Made by a program: the position numbers and the translations under genes
The notes under the pieces: model-generated
The model's input: only the letters and a program-made list of their open reading frames with translations
What the model was told of the DNA's origin: nothing
The model's database searches: none
From: an uncultured Lachnospiraceae bacterium
Lineage (GTDB): Bacteria; Bacillota; Clostridia; Lachnospirales; Lachnospiraceae
NCBI GenBank assembly: GCA_947003375.1
Contig: CAMQOJ010000058.1
Location: 1 to 13,055 of the forward strand
DNA length: 13,055 nt
Direction: 5' to 3'
Shown here: piece after piece, positions 1 to 7,972 of the stretch
How positions within the stretch are numbered: the stretch's first letter is position 1
How the letters are laid out: each line of letters begins with the position of its first letter

Positions 1-471
1 AAGCTGTACCGCCGCAGGATTCGAAACGCCCTCCATGGTCCTGGTCACGGTACCGTAGACATATTGCAGCGAATCCTCAGCCACTCCCACCACGGCGGAG
101 CCTTCCCCGCCGTCTCCGTTGCGGACCACTACCCTGCCGATGTCCAGGGACTCCGTCCCCGCCGCAAAGAGCGGATTCGTCCCTGCCATATAGATATTCA
201 TCGTCTTATTGCTTTCATTATAGCGGAATTCCGCTACACTTGCATTGCTTCCGGCGAATTCAAAGGTCACCTTGTCCCCCGGTCCTGCCTCCACCGTGAG
301 GCGAAAGCACAGGGAGGAGATCCCCTCCTTTGCCGCATGGTCGGAGTCCAGCACTACCTGCCCAGAGCTGTCCAGGCGAAAGCCGTCCCCGCTCTCCGCG
401 AAAGCCCGCCCCGGCAGCAGCAAGGCCGCCAGGAGCGCCATACTACACATTCTCTTCCAATCTCTTTTCAC
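1..471 (-). CDS. Secreted cohesin-like beta-sandwich protein, C-terminus cut by window edge
   Basis: The first 157 residues of a secreted protein; the rest lies off the left edge. I start it at GTG (469-471) because GGGAG sits six bases upstream and the resulting N-terminus is a proper signal peptide: basic residues 2-7, hydrophobic core about 11-19, likely cleavage after AFA at residue 25. ATG codons at 450 and 441 would remove the basic part. An in-frame TAG at 490-492 rules out a longer start. Residues 40-140 alternate strand-like segments (ISSLCFRLTV, DKVTFEFAG, VAEFRYNES, MNIYMAG, LDIGRVVVRNG, AVVGVAEDSLQYV), an order that resembles cohesin modules, which bind dockerins; the 'LDIGRVVVR' segment looks like the strand near the end of a cohesin fold. 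The gene upstream encodes a dockerin and only 43 bases separate the two, so they probably share an operon. The secreted nature is fairly sure; the cohesin call is inference from pattern. It could instead be another Ig-like or carbohydrate-binding fold. Confidence 0.72.
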   Translation of the reverse strand, partial: MKRDWKRMCSMALLAALLLPGRAFAESGDGFRLDSSGQVVLDSDHAAKEGISSLCFRLTVEAGPGDKVTFEFAGSNASVAEFRYNESNKTMNIYMAGTNPLFAAGTESLDIGRVVVRNGDGGEGSAVVGVAEDSLQYVYGTVTRTMEGVSNPAAVQL

Positions 472-477
472 AACTGT

Positions 478-482
478 CTCCC
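478..482 (-). promoter_or_regulatory. Ribosome binding site that decides a GTG start
   Basis: On the minus strand GGGAG lies six bases before the GTG at 471. It supports GTG over the downstream ATG codons and gives the signal peptide its positively charged N-region. Confidence 0.55.
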
Positions 483-514
483 ATCTGTCCTAGCCGGACT
501 TTTCCTTCGCTCTG

Positions 515-3500
515 TCACTGCTGCGGAACGCCGCCGCTTAAACTGATGTCCGGCAGTTCCTTAGGCATCTCCACGAACAGGGAGTCGCTGACCAGCCTCT
601 GCCCTTCATTTGTCAATGCATCGTTGACGCGGTAAAGCTCTGCCCTGACTTTGGTGATTTTGGACAAATCCACCTCCTGTCCGGCGGGAATCCAGTAAAT
701 CCAGGTGCCCTTTTTGACATTGGGGATAACACCTGCCGCTGGCACGTCAGCCAGTATGATGCTCTGGGCATTCACATTCCCTTCCGCGTCCACACCGCCT
801 ATGTTATTTCCGTCCTGGTCGTAGAGCAGGACTACGTTATAGGCAGGATTGCCCTTGAAGCCCCCCGTGAACAGGATGGAGCCGGCGGGAATCACATCCG
901 CCTCCCCGGTGCCGTATCTATAATCCGCCGATAGCCTTCCGATGGCCGGGATGCCCTCCTGGGTCTCCTTGAGGTCCACATTGTCGCTGGTGACTCCTAT
1001 CACCTCCAGCTCCGCCATGGATATCTGTCCGCTGGCGCTGTCCGGAATCAGCTTCAGGGCAGTGGCCCGGTATGTGCACACATAATCCCCCTTTTCATTG
1101 TGGAAGTACACGGTCTTGTCCCCCCCGAAGGTTCCATTGCCCACATCCAGCCATACGCCGTCCGCCAGCACCTGAATGCGGTAGCCGCCCGTCCCGCCTG
1201 CCGCCTGATGCTGGAAGCCCGAGACGGTGAGGGTCTTGTTGAACTCGATGACGATTTCCGCATTGCCATTGATATCCGCAGTGTACACGGTATCCGCCTT
1301 GCCGTCGATGAGCCGCATGGCCACATCCTCCGGCTTCGGTTCACAGGGATCGTCGTCGCTGCCTTCGCCCACAGGCGCGTCTGCCGTCAGGCCCTTGGTA
1401 CTCACTGTCCAGAAGGATTTGTCAAGCCTCCCGTCATGCTCTATCTTCACCGGGCTCAGCACCTTTACCGCCGAGCGGTTCAGGTATTTATCGATTACCG
1501 TCACCTCGTACCAGACCACCCTGTTGTTGATGTGGACAGTGTCGGTGAAGGTATTCTCCGTGGAGAAGCCCACTGGCTGCTTCACTGTCCTGCCGCCCTC
1601 AATCATGCACCGGGTAATCTCATAGCCCAGCACGTCTCCCTCCGGAATCCCCTTGGAGCTGAGGGTGATGTCCACCTGGTTTGCCGCGTTCGCATTGACC
1701 ACAGCGGTCACTCCATCCCCCACGGCCTCCACCGTTCCGGTAGTCCCCAGGCTGCTGCTGCCGCCCCGGAGGCTGTAAGACCTGGACTCATCGCTCACAT
1801 AGTAAATTGCCCTGGTCTCCTTCTCGAACTGGGCGGCGTAAGCCCTGGTGCCCTCGTCCGGCGTCATGCCCCAGCGCTCGAAGAACTCCAGGATGTTCCG
1901 CCCCGCCGCCGCGCAGGACAGCCGCATCAGAATCTGATCCTTATCTCCCTCCAGTTTCAGGGCCACGCCGCCCGGGCTGGGCGCCTTCGCGGTATTGCGT
2001 GCATAAGTGTCCACCCTGGCGAAGAACAGATTGGCCAGCTGCTCCTCGGGATTCGCATAAGTCTTGTAATTGTACCCTCTATCATACGCCAGATGGAGCT
2101 GCCAGTACATGCCCAGCTGTGTGAACACATTGCCAGCGCGTCCCTTAGTGCCTGATGTGACCTTCTTGTACACCTCAGGGTACTGGAAGCGCACGCTGCT
2201 GTTGTTGTCCTTTGCCTGGGCCAGCACGGAGAAATAATTGTTGGTAATCTCCGCTATGGCATATTCGCCCTGATTAATGCAGTGCCCGATTTCGTGGGCG
2301 ATGCCCCATCCGAAGTACCTGCCGGACTGATACCTTCCCTCACTGTCGCTGGCCACCGGCACGGAAGTCACCATGCCCGGTGCGGAGCCCCATTCGATGC
2401 CGATATGGTTCCCCGCTGCGTACATGAACGCCCCGGAGAACATCCTCTGGTAGCGGATGTTCAGATGCCCCTTGGGTATCCGGTCCTTCGCGTCCGCCGC
2501 GTTCGCGTTCAGTCCCTTGTGCTGGTAGAACAGGTACATCATGTCCTCCATGGCCTGCATGGACTGCAGGAGCTTCTGGGCCCGCTCCGAAGCGCTGCCC
2601 TCTCCCAGCCCGGCACGGATCTGCTCCGCGGGCAGGGACAGCATCATCTTATCCAGCAGGATGTCGGAGGCACCCAGGATACAGTTCGTCCTGTCATAGG
2701 GATAGGCCACCTGTCCATTGGCGGAATTTTGATGGACTTCTCCGTGGAGCGTCTCCATCTGCGCCACGAACGCGTCCAGCTCCTCCACATAGGCGGTAGC
2801 CCTGGCCAGGCGCTCTCCGCTGTCCGTCAGCTGGTAAAGATCCAGCTTCGGCACCTGCACCCCTCCGCTGACGCGGACGGCATACAAGTCGTTCTCTCCG
2901 CCGTTGCCCGTGTACTGCACGTACAGCGCCCCGCCGGACTCGACCCCCGTAGTGCTTCCCGCCTTCGGGATGGTCACTATGTTGGCGCCTATCTTCAGGC
3001 CCGCAGTCCCCGCTACCACGCCTCCTGACTCGGCATGGTACTGGGTAGCCACCAGCTGCAGATTGGCAGCCTCCCCCGTCTTCTTGGTCTTATGGCCGAC
3101 ATAGACCACGATTTCCTCCTGGGCCGCCGCAGCCACCCCGAGGGGCTGCCATGCGTTCAGGCCGCCAAAGCCCCTGCCCACGTCCTTCGTGCTGATGCCG
3201 TTATGTACCTGCACCGACTCCTTCAATCCCCCGGCGCGCAGAATGGCCTCCGCCGTCTCAAGCTCCCGCTCCAGCAGCTCTCTGTCGGGATGGAGCTCCC
3301 CGCTGACCGGATCCTCGGTATTGACCTGTACCCGCAGCTCGTCTATGGTCTCCTGGGTCACATCCTCCCTGAGCACTGTATGGAGATCGTCTTGGTACAG
3401 GTTCATGATTGCTTCCAGCAAGGTGTCATAGTGGTAGAAATAGACCTCTGACACCGTTATCTGATTGCCCTGGGCGGCATAGCGCGCCAGGCCGAACTGA

Positions 3501-6043
3501 ATCTTCTTTGCGTTGACAGGCTGGGGAAGCTTCAGCACATAGTACAGCCTGTTGCCGGAATCCCGCTTTTTCTGCAGCGAAATGCGGCCATAGGTTATGT
3601 ACTCCTCCTTGCCGGCCTCGTCCCACCAGCGCACCTGGGCATAGAAGATTCCCGTGTCCTGGGACGTGACATCATGGAAAGCTATGGTATCCAGCTTGTA
3701 GGCCTGGTCGAACTCAAAGGTAAGGCCGTGCTTCAGACCCATATAATTGAAGCCGCCGTCGTCCCAGGAGCCCTTGACATAATAGGAGGCTCCATCCTGA
3801 TCCACGGTTCCCCAGGCAGTGCCGGCAGACACATCCAGGGCGCTGCTCTCCATCCTGCCATTCTGGGCCGTGCTGACGATATGGGAGCTGGGCTTTCCAT
3901 TCTCCAACGGATTGATCATCTTGTATTTGGGCATGACAGCCGGGTAGAGATCCGTGGTGGTGGCCGCTGCAAGCAGGGACGGCCCGCTCTCCCCGAGCTC
4001 ATTCACCCCGGTGACATAGATCGTGTACTCGGTCATATCCTCCAGCCCTGTAATGGTATAGCTGTTGGTGGTAATGCCCTCTATCTTCAGGTACTCGCTG
4101 TCGCTGCTCTTCCTGTAGTACAGGTTGTAGGAAATCGTATCCTTCATCAGCTTCCAGGATACCGCAATGCTCTGGTATTTTCCCACCGCGGACACGCCAT
4201 CGGGCTTGTCCGGCTTCTTGGTGGGCATGGGTATGGCTGTCACAGGTGCACTGTACCCGCTGCGCCATGTGCCGTTCACGGACTGCACCCTCACCTGATA
4301 TTCCTGGTAATTGACCAGCGCCTTGCCGCCGTAGGAGGTGATGTCCAGCGCGCTTCCGACCACCATCACTGTCTCCGCCCCTGTGTCGTCCGAACCCACA
4401 GGCCTGATCTCCACCTCATAGCCCGTCACATTGGCGCAGCTCTCCCACGACACGCTGATTCGCGCGCTGCCCACATTTGTGTCCAGGCCCTGCGGGATGT
4501 CCATCTCAGGCTCAGGGATGCGGTTCTCCATGCCGTTGACGAATTCCACCTTGGAAATCTCCACCAGGTTATTGCTGTTCTTCACGCCCTTGATGTTCAG
4601 GGTCACCCGCTTCACCGCTATCTGGGCTCCCAGGTGCACCACGATGTTCCCATTCTTGTCCAGCCAGGCTTTGACATTCGTCTCCGCCGTGAGATGAATC
4701 GGCTCCGCGGACACGAACTCCGTATGCTGCTCCTGTCCGTTCTCGTCCAGCCAGGCGATGTCCACCTCCGCGCTGGTCACGGGCGTATCCTTCCCCGTCT
4801 TGAAAACGAGTCCGTCCGCAATCCCCGCGTCGCCCAGCAGGTCGGTGTCGAACTCGAAGCTTAAGCCCACGGTATTTTCCCCCGAAATGGGAGCTTCATC
4901 GTCCGTCTTCAGCATGACAGGGACATCCTTTTCCAGAAGCGCTTCCAAATCCCCTTCCACTATGGTATCCCCATAGCCGAAGGAATCGATTGCCGCCGGC
5001 GGCACGGAACTCTGAATCTTCGCCTGGATATCCCTGCTCTGATTATAGCCCTTGGTAAAATATTCCAGATCCGCCAGATCTATCTTGCCGTCACGGTTCA
5101 GATCCGCCGCAAGCCCTGTAGCGTCCCCTCCCTCTATTGCTGTCATCAGTGCGGTCCGGTCGCCCTCATTGATGATTCCGTCCTTATTCACATCGCCAAT
5201 CAGCATGACACCGGGATGGGCTTCCCCTGCGGCATATTTGAATCCCTCCAGGAATCCCGTCATCAGCTTCACGGTCTCCCTGCCCCTGACGGTGACCTTC
5301 TGGGTATATGTAGCAAAGCTCTCCCCGGTCACGGTCAGCGCGTATTCGCCCGCCGCAAGCCCTGTAAAGGAGCAGCTCTCCTCCTGGCCGTCCCCATTGT
5401 CGCTGCCCAGGGTCACGAATTTTTCCTGAACGCCTCCCTGGGTGTCCGTCAGGGTCACGGCGAAGTCCACCGGGGCGCCCAGAATCAAGGCCGCGCCTAT
5501 GGACACGTCCACCTGGCCGATATCCGCCATCCTCGCCGGCATCCGGCCCTCGCCGGTTCCCTCCTGACCGCTTCCGTCCGGTGCTGTGGTTCCTTCGGGC
5601 TGGGCCCCTTCCGATGGCGCTGTGCCGTCGGGCTGCTCTGTCTGGCTGGGCACGGTGGTCTCCACCGGCGCATCGCTCTCCGATGGCTGGGTTCCTTCCG
5701 ACGGCTGGGCCTGGTCGGGCTGGCTGCCTTCCTCCGGCGCAGTGCTCTCCTCATTCCCACTCGGCTGAACGCCCTCTGTGCCCTGCTGTCCGCCTTCCTC
5801 CTCGTTCCCGCCAGACTCTCCTGCATCCCCCTGGCCCCCATCCTCTGACGGATTCGCCTCCGGCTGCTGGGACGGGGTACTCCCGGAGCCTTCTCCTGTC
5901 TCCGCTTCTCCGTCCCCGCCTCCTCCGGACGCTCCTCCATCCTGCTCCGTCTGCACCTCTGTGCCCGGTTCCGTAGCGTAAGTGGAAAAGCTTGTTCCAA
6001 ATAGTAAGACACACGCCATCAACAATGCTATTTTCCGCTTCAT
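515..6043 (-). CDS. Secreted multidomain M60-family metallopeptidase with dockerin, FN3 and discoidin-like domains
   Basis: An 1842-residue extracellular zinc peptidase of the M60 (enhancin/mucinase-like) family, whose characterised members cut O-glycosylated mucin-type proteins. Order of parts: signal peptide 1-23 (cleavage near TYA); Gly/Ser/Pro/Glu-rich acidic linker about 25-165; small beta domain 174-255; type I dockerin 281-333 with two calcium loops (D284, N286, D288, D295 and D314, N316, D318, D322, D325); unassigned beta region 355-505; fibronectin III 509-607 and 610-696; discoidin-like 705-873; helical 874-940; M60-like N-terminal beta domain about 955-1070; catalytic domain to about 1390; FN3/Ig-like 1430-1530; second discoidin (CBM32-like) 1545-1690; unassigned C-terminus 1700-1842. 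The active site is H1250-E1251-I-G-H1254 with a second Glu ten residues on (E1265, in AEITNN), matching the M60 HEXXH-X(8-24)-E pattern. I start at ATG 6043, preceded by AGGAAGG nine bases upstream; the in-frame ATG at 6094 lacks a site and would bury the signal peptide. No sortase motif or C-terminal membrane segment is seen, so it is released or held through the dockerin. The M60 call is firm; the exact substrate is inferred from the family. Confidence 0.93.
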   Translation of the reverse strand: MKRKIALLMACVLLFGTSFSTYATEPGTEVQTEQDGGASGGGGDGEAETGEGSGSTPSQQPEANPSEDGGQGDAGESGGNEEEGGQQGTEGVQPSGNEESTAPEEGSQPDQAQPSEGTQPSESDAPVETTVPSQTEQPDGTAPSEGAQPEGTTAPDGSGQEGTGEGRMPARMADIGQVDVSIGAALILGAPVDFAVTLTDTQGGVQEKFVTLGSDNGDGQEESCSFTGLAAGEYALTVTGESFATYTQKVTVRGRETVKLMTGFLEGFKYAAGEAHPGVMLIGDVNKDGIINEGDRTALMTAIEGGDATGLAADLNRDGKIDLADLEYFTKGYNQSRDIQAKIQSSVPPAAIDSFGYGDTIVEGDLEALLEKDVPVMLKTDDEAPISGENTVGLSFEFDTDLLGDAGIADGLVFKTGKDTPVTSAEVDIAWLDENGQEQHTEFVSAEPIHLTAETNVKAWLDKNGNIVVHLGAQIAVKRVTLNIKGVKNSNNLVEISKVEFVNGMENRIPEPEMDIPQGLDTNVGSARISVSWESCANVTGYEVEIRPVGSDDTGAETVMVVGSALDITSYGGKALVNYQEYQVRVQSVNGTWRSGYSAPVTAIPMPTKKPDKPDGVSAVGKYQSIAVSWKLMKDTISYNLYYRKSSDSEYLKIEGITTNSYTITGLEDMTEYTIYVTGVNELGESGPSLLAAATTTDLYPAVMPKYKMINPLENGKPSSHIVSTAQNGRMESSALDVSAGTAWGTVDQDGASYYVKGSWDDGGFNYMGLKHGLTFEFDQAYKLDTIAFHDVTSQDTGIFYAQVRWWDEAGKEEYITYGRISLQKKRDSGNRLYYVLKLPQPVNAKKIQFGLARYAAQGNQITVSEVYFYHYDTLLEAIMNLYQDDLHTVLREDVTQETIDELRVQVNTEDPVSGELHPDRELLERELETAEAILRAGGLKESVQVHNGISTKDVGRGFGGLNAWQPLGVAAAAQEEIVVYVGHKTKKTGEAANLQLVATQYHAESGGVVAGTAGLKIGANIVTIPKAGSTTGVESGGALYVQYTGNGGENDLYAVRVSGGVQVPKLDLYQLTDSGERLARATAYVEELDAFVAQMETLHGEVHQNSANGQVAYPYDRTNCILGASDILLDKMMLSLPAEQIRAGLGEGSASERAQKLLQSMQAMEDMMYLFYQHKGLNANAADAKDRIPKGHLNIRYQRMFSGAFMYAAGNHIGIEWGSAPGMVTSVPVASDSEGRYQSGRYFGWGIAHEIGHCINQGEYAIAEITNNYFSVLAQAKDNNSSVRFQYPEVYKKVTSGTKGRAGNVFTQLGMYWQLHLAYDRGYNYKTYANPEEQLANLFFARVDTYARNTAKAPSPGGVALKLEGDKDQILMRLSCAAAGRNILEFFERWGMTPDEGTRAYAAQFEKETRAIYYVSDESRSYSLRGGSSSLGTTGTVEAVGDGVTAVVNANAANQVDITLSSKGIPEGDVLGYEITRCMIEGGRTVKQPVGFSTENTFTDTVHINNRVVWYEVTVIDKYLNRSAVKVLSPVKIEHDGRLDKSFWTVSTKGLTADAPVGEGSDDDPCEPKPEDVAMRLIDGKADTVYTADINGNAEIVIEFNKTLTVSGFQHQAAGGTGGYRIQVLADGVWLDVGNGTFGGDKTVYFHNEKGDYVCTYRATALKLIPDSASGQISMAELEVIGVTSDNVDLKETQEGIPAIGRLSADYRYGTGEADVIPAGSILFTGGFKGNPAYNVVLLYDQDGNNIGGVDAEGNVNAQSIILADVPAAGVIPNVKKGTWIYWIPAGQEVDLSKITKVRAELYRVNDALTNEGQRLVSDSLFVEMPKELPDISLSGGVPQQ

Positions 6044-6097
6044 AATCCTTTTCCTTCCTCTTTTGCCGCACTCCGCTGACAAGAAAAGGGCCATAAA

Positions 6098-6203
6098 CCG
6101 CTTTCACACAATTCATGGTCCCGTTCAGTGCGCTTTCAGATACAGCCGCTTTCTGCCTCTCTACCTCTCAACATCTTTATCCAGACATGCTCCACCCGCT
6201 TCC
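6098..6203 (-). repeat. Repeated GAAAGCG-type motif in the gap before the peptidase gene
   Basis: On the minus strand GAAAGCGG occurs at 6105-6098 and 6153-6146, GAAAGCGC at 6137-6130, and a looser GGAAGCGG at 6203-6196. The starts of the first three are 16 and 32 bases apart. They lie in the 174-base gap between gpmI and the peptidase start. I find no convincing -10/-35 pair and no U-tailed hairpin in this gap. The repeats could be operator sites or chance; the evidence is only sequence recurrence. Confidence 0.25.
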
Positions 6204-6217
6204 AGAACCTGCGCCCC

Positions 6218-7762
6218 CTATTTCTTCAGCAGCAGGGACTTTCCGGTCATCTCCGCGGGCTGCTCCCTCCCCATGATCTGAATCAGGGTAGGCACGATAT
6301 CCGCCAGGCAGCCGTTCTCCCGCAGGGTATAGGCTTCGTCATAGTTTACCAGGATGAAGGGCACCTGATTGGTAGTATGAGCCGTGAAGGGCTCTCCTGT
6401 CTCGTAGTCTATCAGCATCTCCGCATTACCGTGATCCGCACAGATGAACATGGCGCCGTCCACCTCTTTGACAGCCTCCACGGCCTTTCCCACGCACTCG
6501 TCCACTGCCTCCACAGCCTTGACGGCCGCCTCCAGCACGCCGGTATGACCCACCATGTCGGGATTGGCAAAGTTGATGATGATGACGTCATATTTTCCGG
6601 AACGAATGGCCTCGCAGAGCTTGTCGCACACGCCGTAGGCGCTCATCTCGGGCTTCAGGTCGTAGGTGGCCACCTCCTTGGGTGAGTTCACCAGCACCCT
6701 GTCCTCGCCCTCATTGGGCTCCTCCACGCCGCCGTTGAAGAAGAATGTCACATGGGCGTACTTCTCGGTCTCGGCGATGCGGGCCTGCTTCATGCCGTTC
6801 GCCGCCAGCCACTCGCCGAAGGTATTGGTGACGGCCACCTTGTGGAAGGCCACCTCCTTGTTGGGGATGGTGGGGTCGTAATCGGAGAAGCACACATACG
6901 TGATATTCTTCCTGGGTCCTCGCTCGAACCCCTTGAAGTCGTCGTCACAGAAAGCCCTCGAAATCTCCCTGGCCCTGTCAGGACGGAAGTTGAAGAAGAT
7001 GATGGAATCGCCGTCCTGCACCAATGCCACGGGCTTTCCGTCCTCCATGGCCAGCGTGGGCTTCACGAACTCGTCCGTCTCCCCTCTGTCGTAGGATTCC
7101 TGGATGCCGCAGACGCCGCAGGCCGCCGTCAGGCCCTCTCCCTTCGTCATGGCATCATAGGCCAGTTTCACGCGGTCATAGTTGTTGTCTCTGTCCATGA
7201 CGTAATAGCGTCCCATCACAGACGCAATCTTGCCTACACCGATTTTCTCCATCTCGGCCACAAGCTGCTGGGCGTACTCCTTGCCGCTGGCGGGAGGCGT
7301 ATCCCGCCCGTCCAGGAAGCAGTGCACGTACACCTTCTCCAGCCCATTCCTTTTCGCCAGCTCCAGCAGTCCGTAGAGATGGGTATTATGGCTGTGCACG
7401 CCGCCGTCAGACAATAGGCCCATCAGATGGAGGGCGCTGCCGTTCTTCCTGCAGTTCTCCACTGCCTTCAGCAAAGCGGGGTTCTCAAAGAAGGTGCCGT
7501 CCTGAATCTCCTTTGTAATCCTGGTCAGCTCCTGGTACACAATGCGTCCCGCCCCCATGTTCAGATGGCCCACCTCGGAATTGCCCATCTGGCCGTCCGG
7601 AAGCCCTACTGCCATACCGCTGGCGTTGCCGCGCACGAAGGGGCACTCGGCCATCAGCCTGTCCATCACAGGAGTCTTCGCCAGCGCTACCGCGTTACCC
7701 TCTTTCTTCTCATTGAGTCCGTATCCGTCCAAAATCATCAAAACTACCGGTTTCTTGCCCAT
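6218..7762 (-). CDS. gpmI: 2,3-bisphosphoglycerate-independent phosphoglycerate mutase
   Basis: A cytoplasmic glycolytic enzyme that interconverts 3- and 2-phosphoglycerate through a phosphoserine intermediate and two manganese ions. The 514 residues match the usual family length. The full active-site set is visible: D12 in the LDGYGLN start, phosphoacceptor S62 in MGNSEVGHLNMG, H123, D151/R153/D154 in FLDGRD, R185, R191, R260/R263 in NFRPDR, K334, D402 and H406 in PDMVGHTG, D443/H444 in CADHGNAEML, and H462. The start is ATG 7762 with AAGGAGAG five bases upstream. Its own promoter lies at 7897-7869, giving a leader of about 100 bases. In many Firmicutes this gene sits in a gap-pgk-tpiA-gpmI-eno cluster; here it stands alone between a dehydrogenase and a secreted peptidase. 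The gene ends with TAG at 6218 and no terminator follows, so read-through into the peptidase gene is possible. Nothing suggests damage to the reading frame. Confidence 0.98.
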   Translation of the reverse strand: MGKKPVVLMILDGYGLNEKKEGNAVALAKTPVMDRLMAECPFVRGNASGMAVGLPDGQMGNSEVGHLNMGAGRIVYQELTRITKEIQDGTFFENPALLKAVENCRKNGSALHLMGLLSDGGVHSHNTHLYGLLELAKRNGLEKVYVHCFLDGRDTPPASGKEYAQQLVAEMEKIGVGKIASVMGRYYVMDRDNNYDRVKLAYDAMTKGEGLTAACGVCGIQESYDRGETDEFVKPTLAMEDGKPVALVQDGDSIIFFNFRPDRAREISRAFCDDDFKGFERGPRKNITYVCFSDYDPTIPNKEVAFHKVAVTNTFGEWLAANGMKQARIAETEKYAHVTFFFNGGVEEPNEGEDRVLVNSPKEVATYDLKPEMSAYGVCDKLCEAIRSGKYDVIIINFANPDMVGHTGVLEAAVKAVEAVDECVGKAVEAVKEVDGAMFICADHGNAEMLIDYETGEPFTAHTTNQVPFILVNYDEAYTLRENGCLADIVPTLIQIMGREQPAEMTGKSLLLKK

Positions 7763-7868
7763 ATCTGCTCTCCTTACCGTATCCGCCGCCAGTCCTCGTA
7801 ATCTGAACCGGCGGGATCCTTCTGTTTTCTATGTCTGCGAAAAATAGTGCTTTCCACACTTTACCAAA

Positions 7869-7897
7869 ATTATACACTGAAAACCCTTCCCGCGCAA
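7869..7897 (-). promoter_or_regulatory. Sigma-A promoter for gpmI
   Basis: On the minus strand the -10 box is a perfect TATAAT (7874-7869) and the -35 box is TTGCGC (7897-7892), matching TTGACA at three of six positions, with a 17-base spacer. The predicted transcription start is near 7862, about 100 bases before the gpmI ATG. The weak -35 next to upstream direct repeats would fit an activator-assisted promoter, which is inference. Confidence 0.72.
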
Positions 7898-7922
7898 TAC
7901 CCACTTTGACGCTAAAGCGAAA

Positions 7923-7946
7923 AGTTTCGTTCGTTCAGTTTCGTTC
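7923..7946. repeat. Paired 10-base direct repeats upstream of the gpmI promoter
   Basis: AGTTTCGTTC (plus strand) occurs exactly at 7923-7932 and 7937-7946, separated by GTTC, a period of 14 bases. The pair lies 25 bases upstream of the gpmI -35 box, a usual place for an activator site. The regulator is unknown. Confidence 0.45.
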
Positions 7947-7972
7947 CACAGGGCACAGCCGAAACAGGCAGC

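Noticed and set aside
1100..2155. Long open frames on the plus strand opposite the peptidase gene, and similar ones opposite the kinase gene (10203-11693) and at 3674-4864
   Set aside because: They are antisense shadows of GC-rich coding sequence. Their translations are rich in His, Arg, Leu and Pro, show no family motif, and the minus-strand genes have full domain evidence.
5545..5970. Treating the low-complexity DNA encoding the linker as a separate tandem-repeat element
   Set aside because: The repeats are imperfect and stay in frame within the peptidase; they are explained by the protein linker.
6041..6094. Longer start for the peptidase at ATG 6094
   Set aside because: No ribosome binding site, and it would put 17 polar residues before a good signal peptide that has its own AGGAAGG site.
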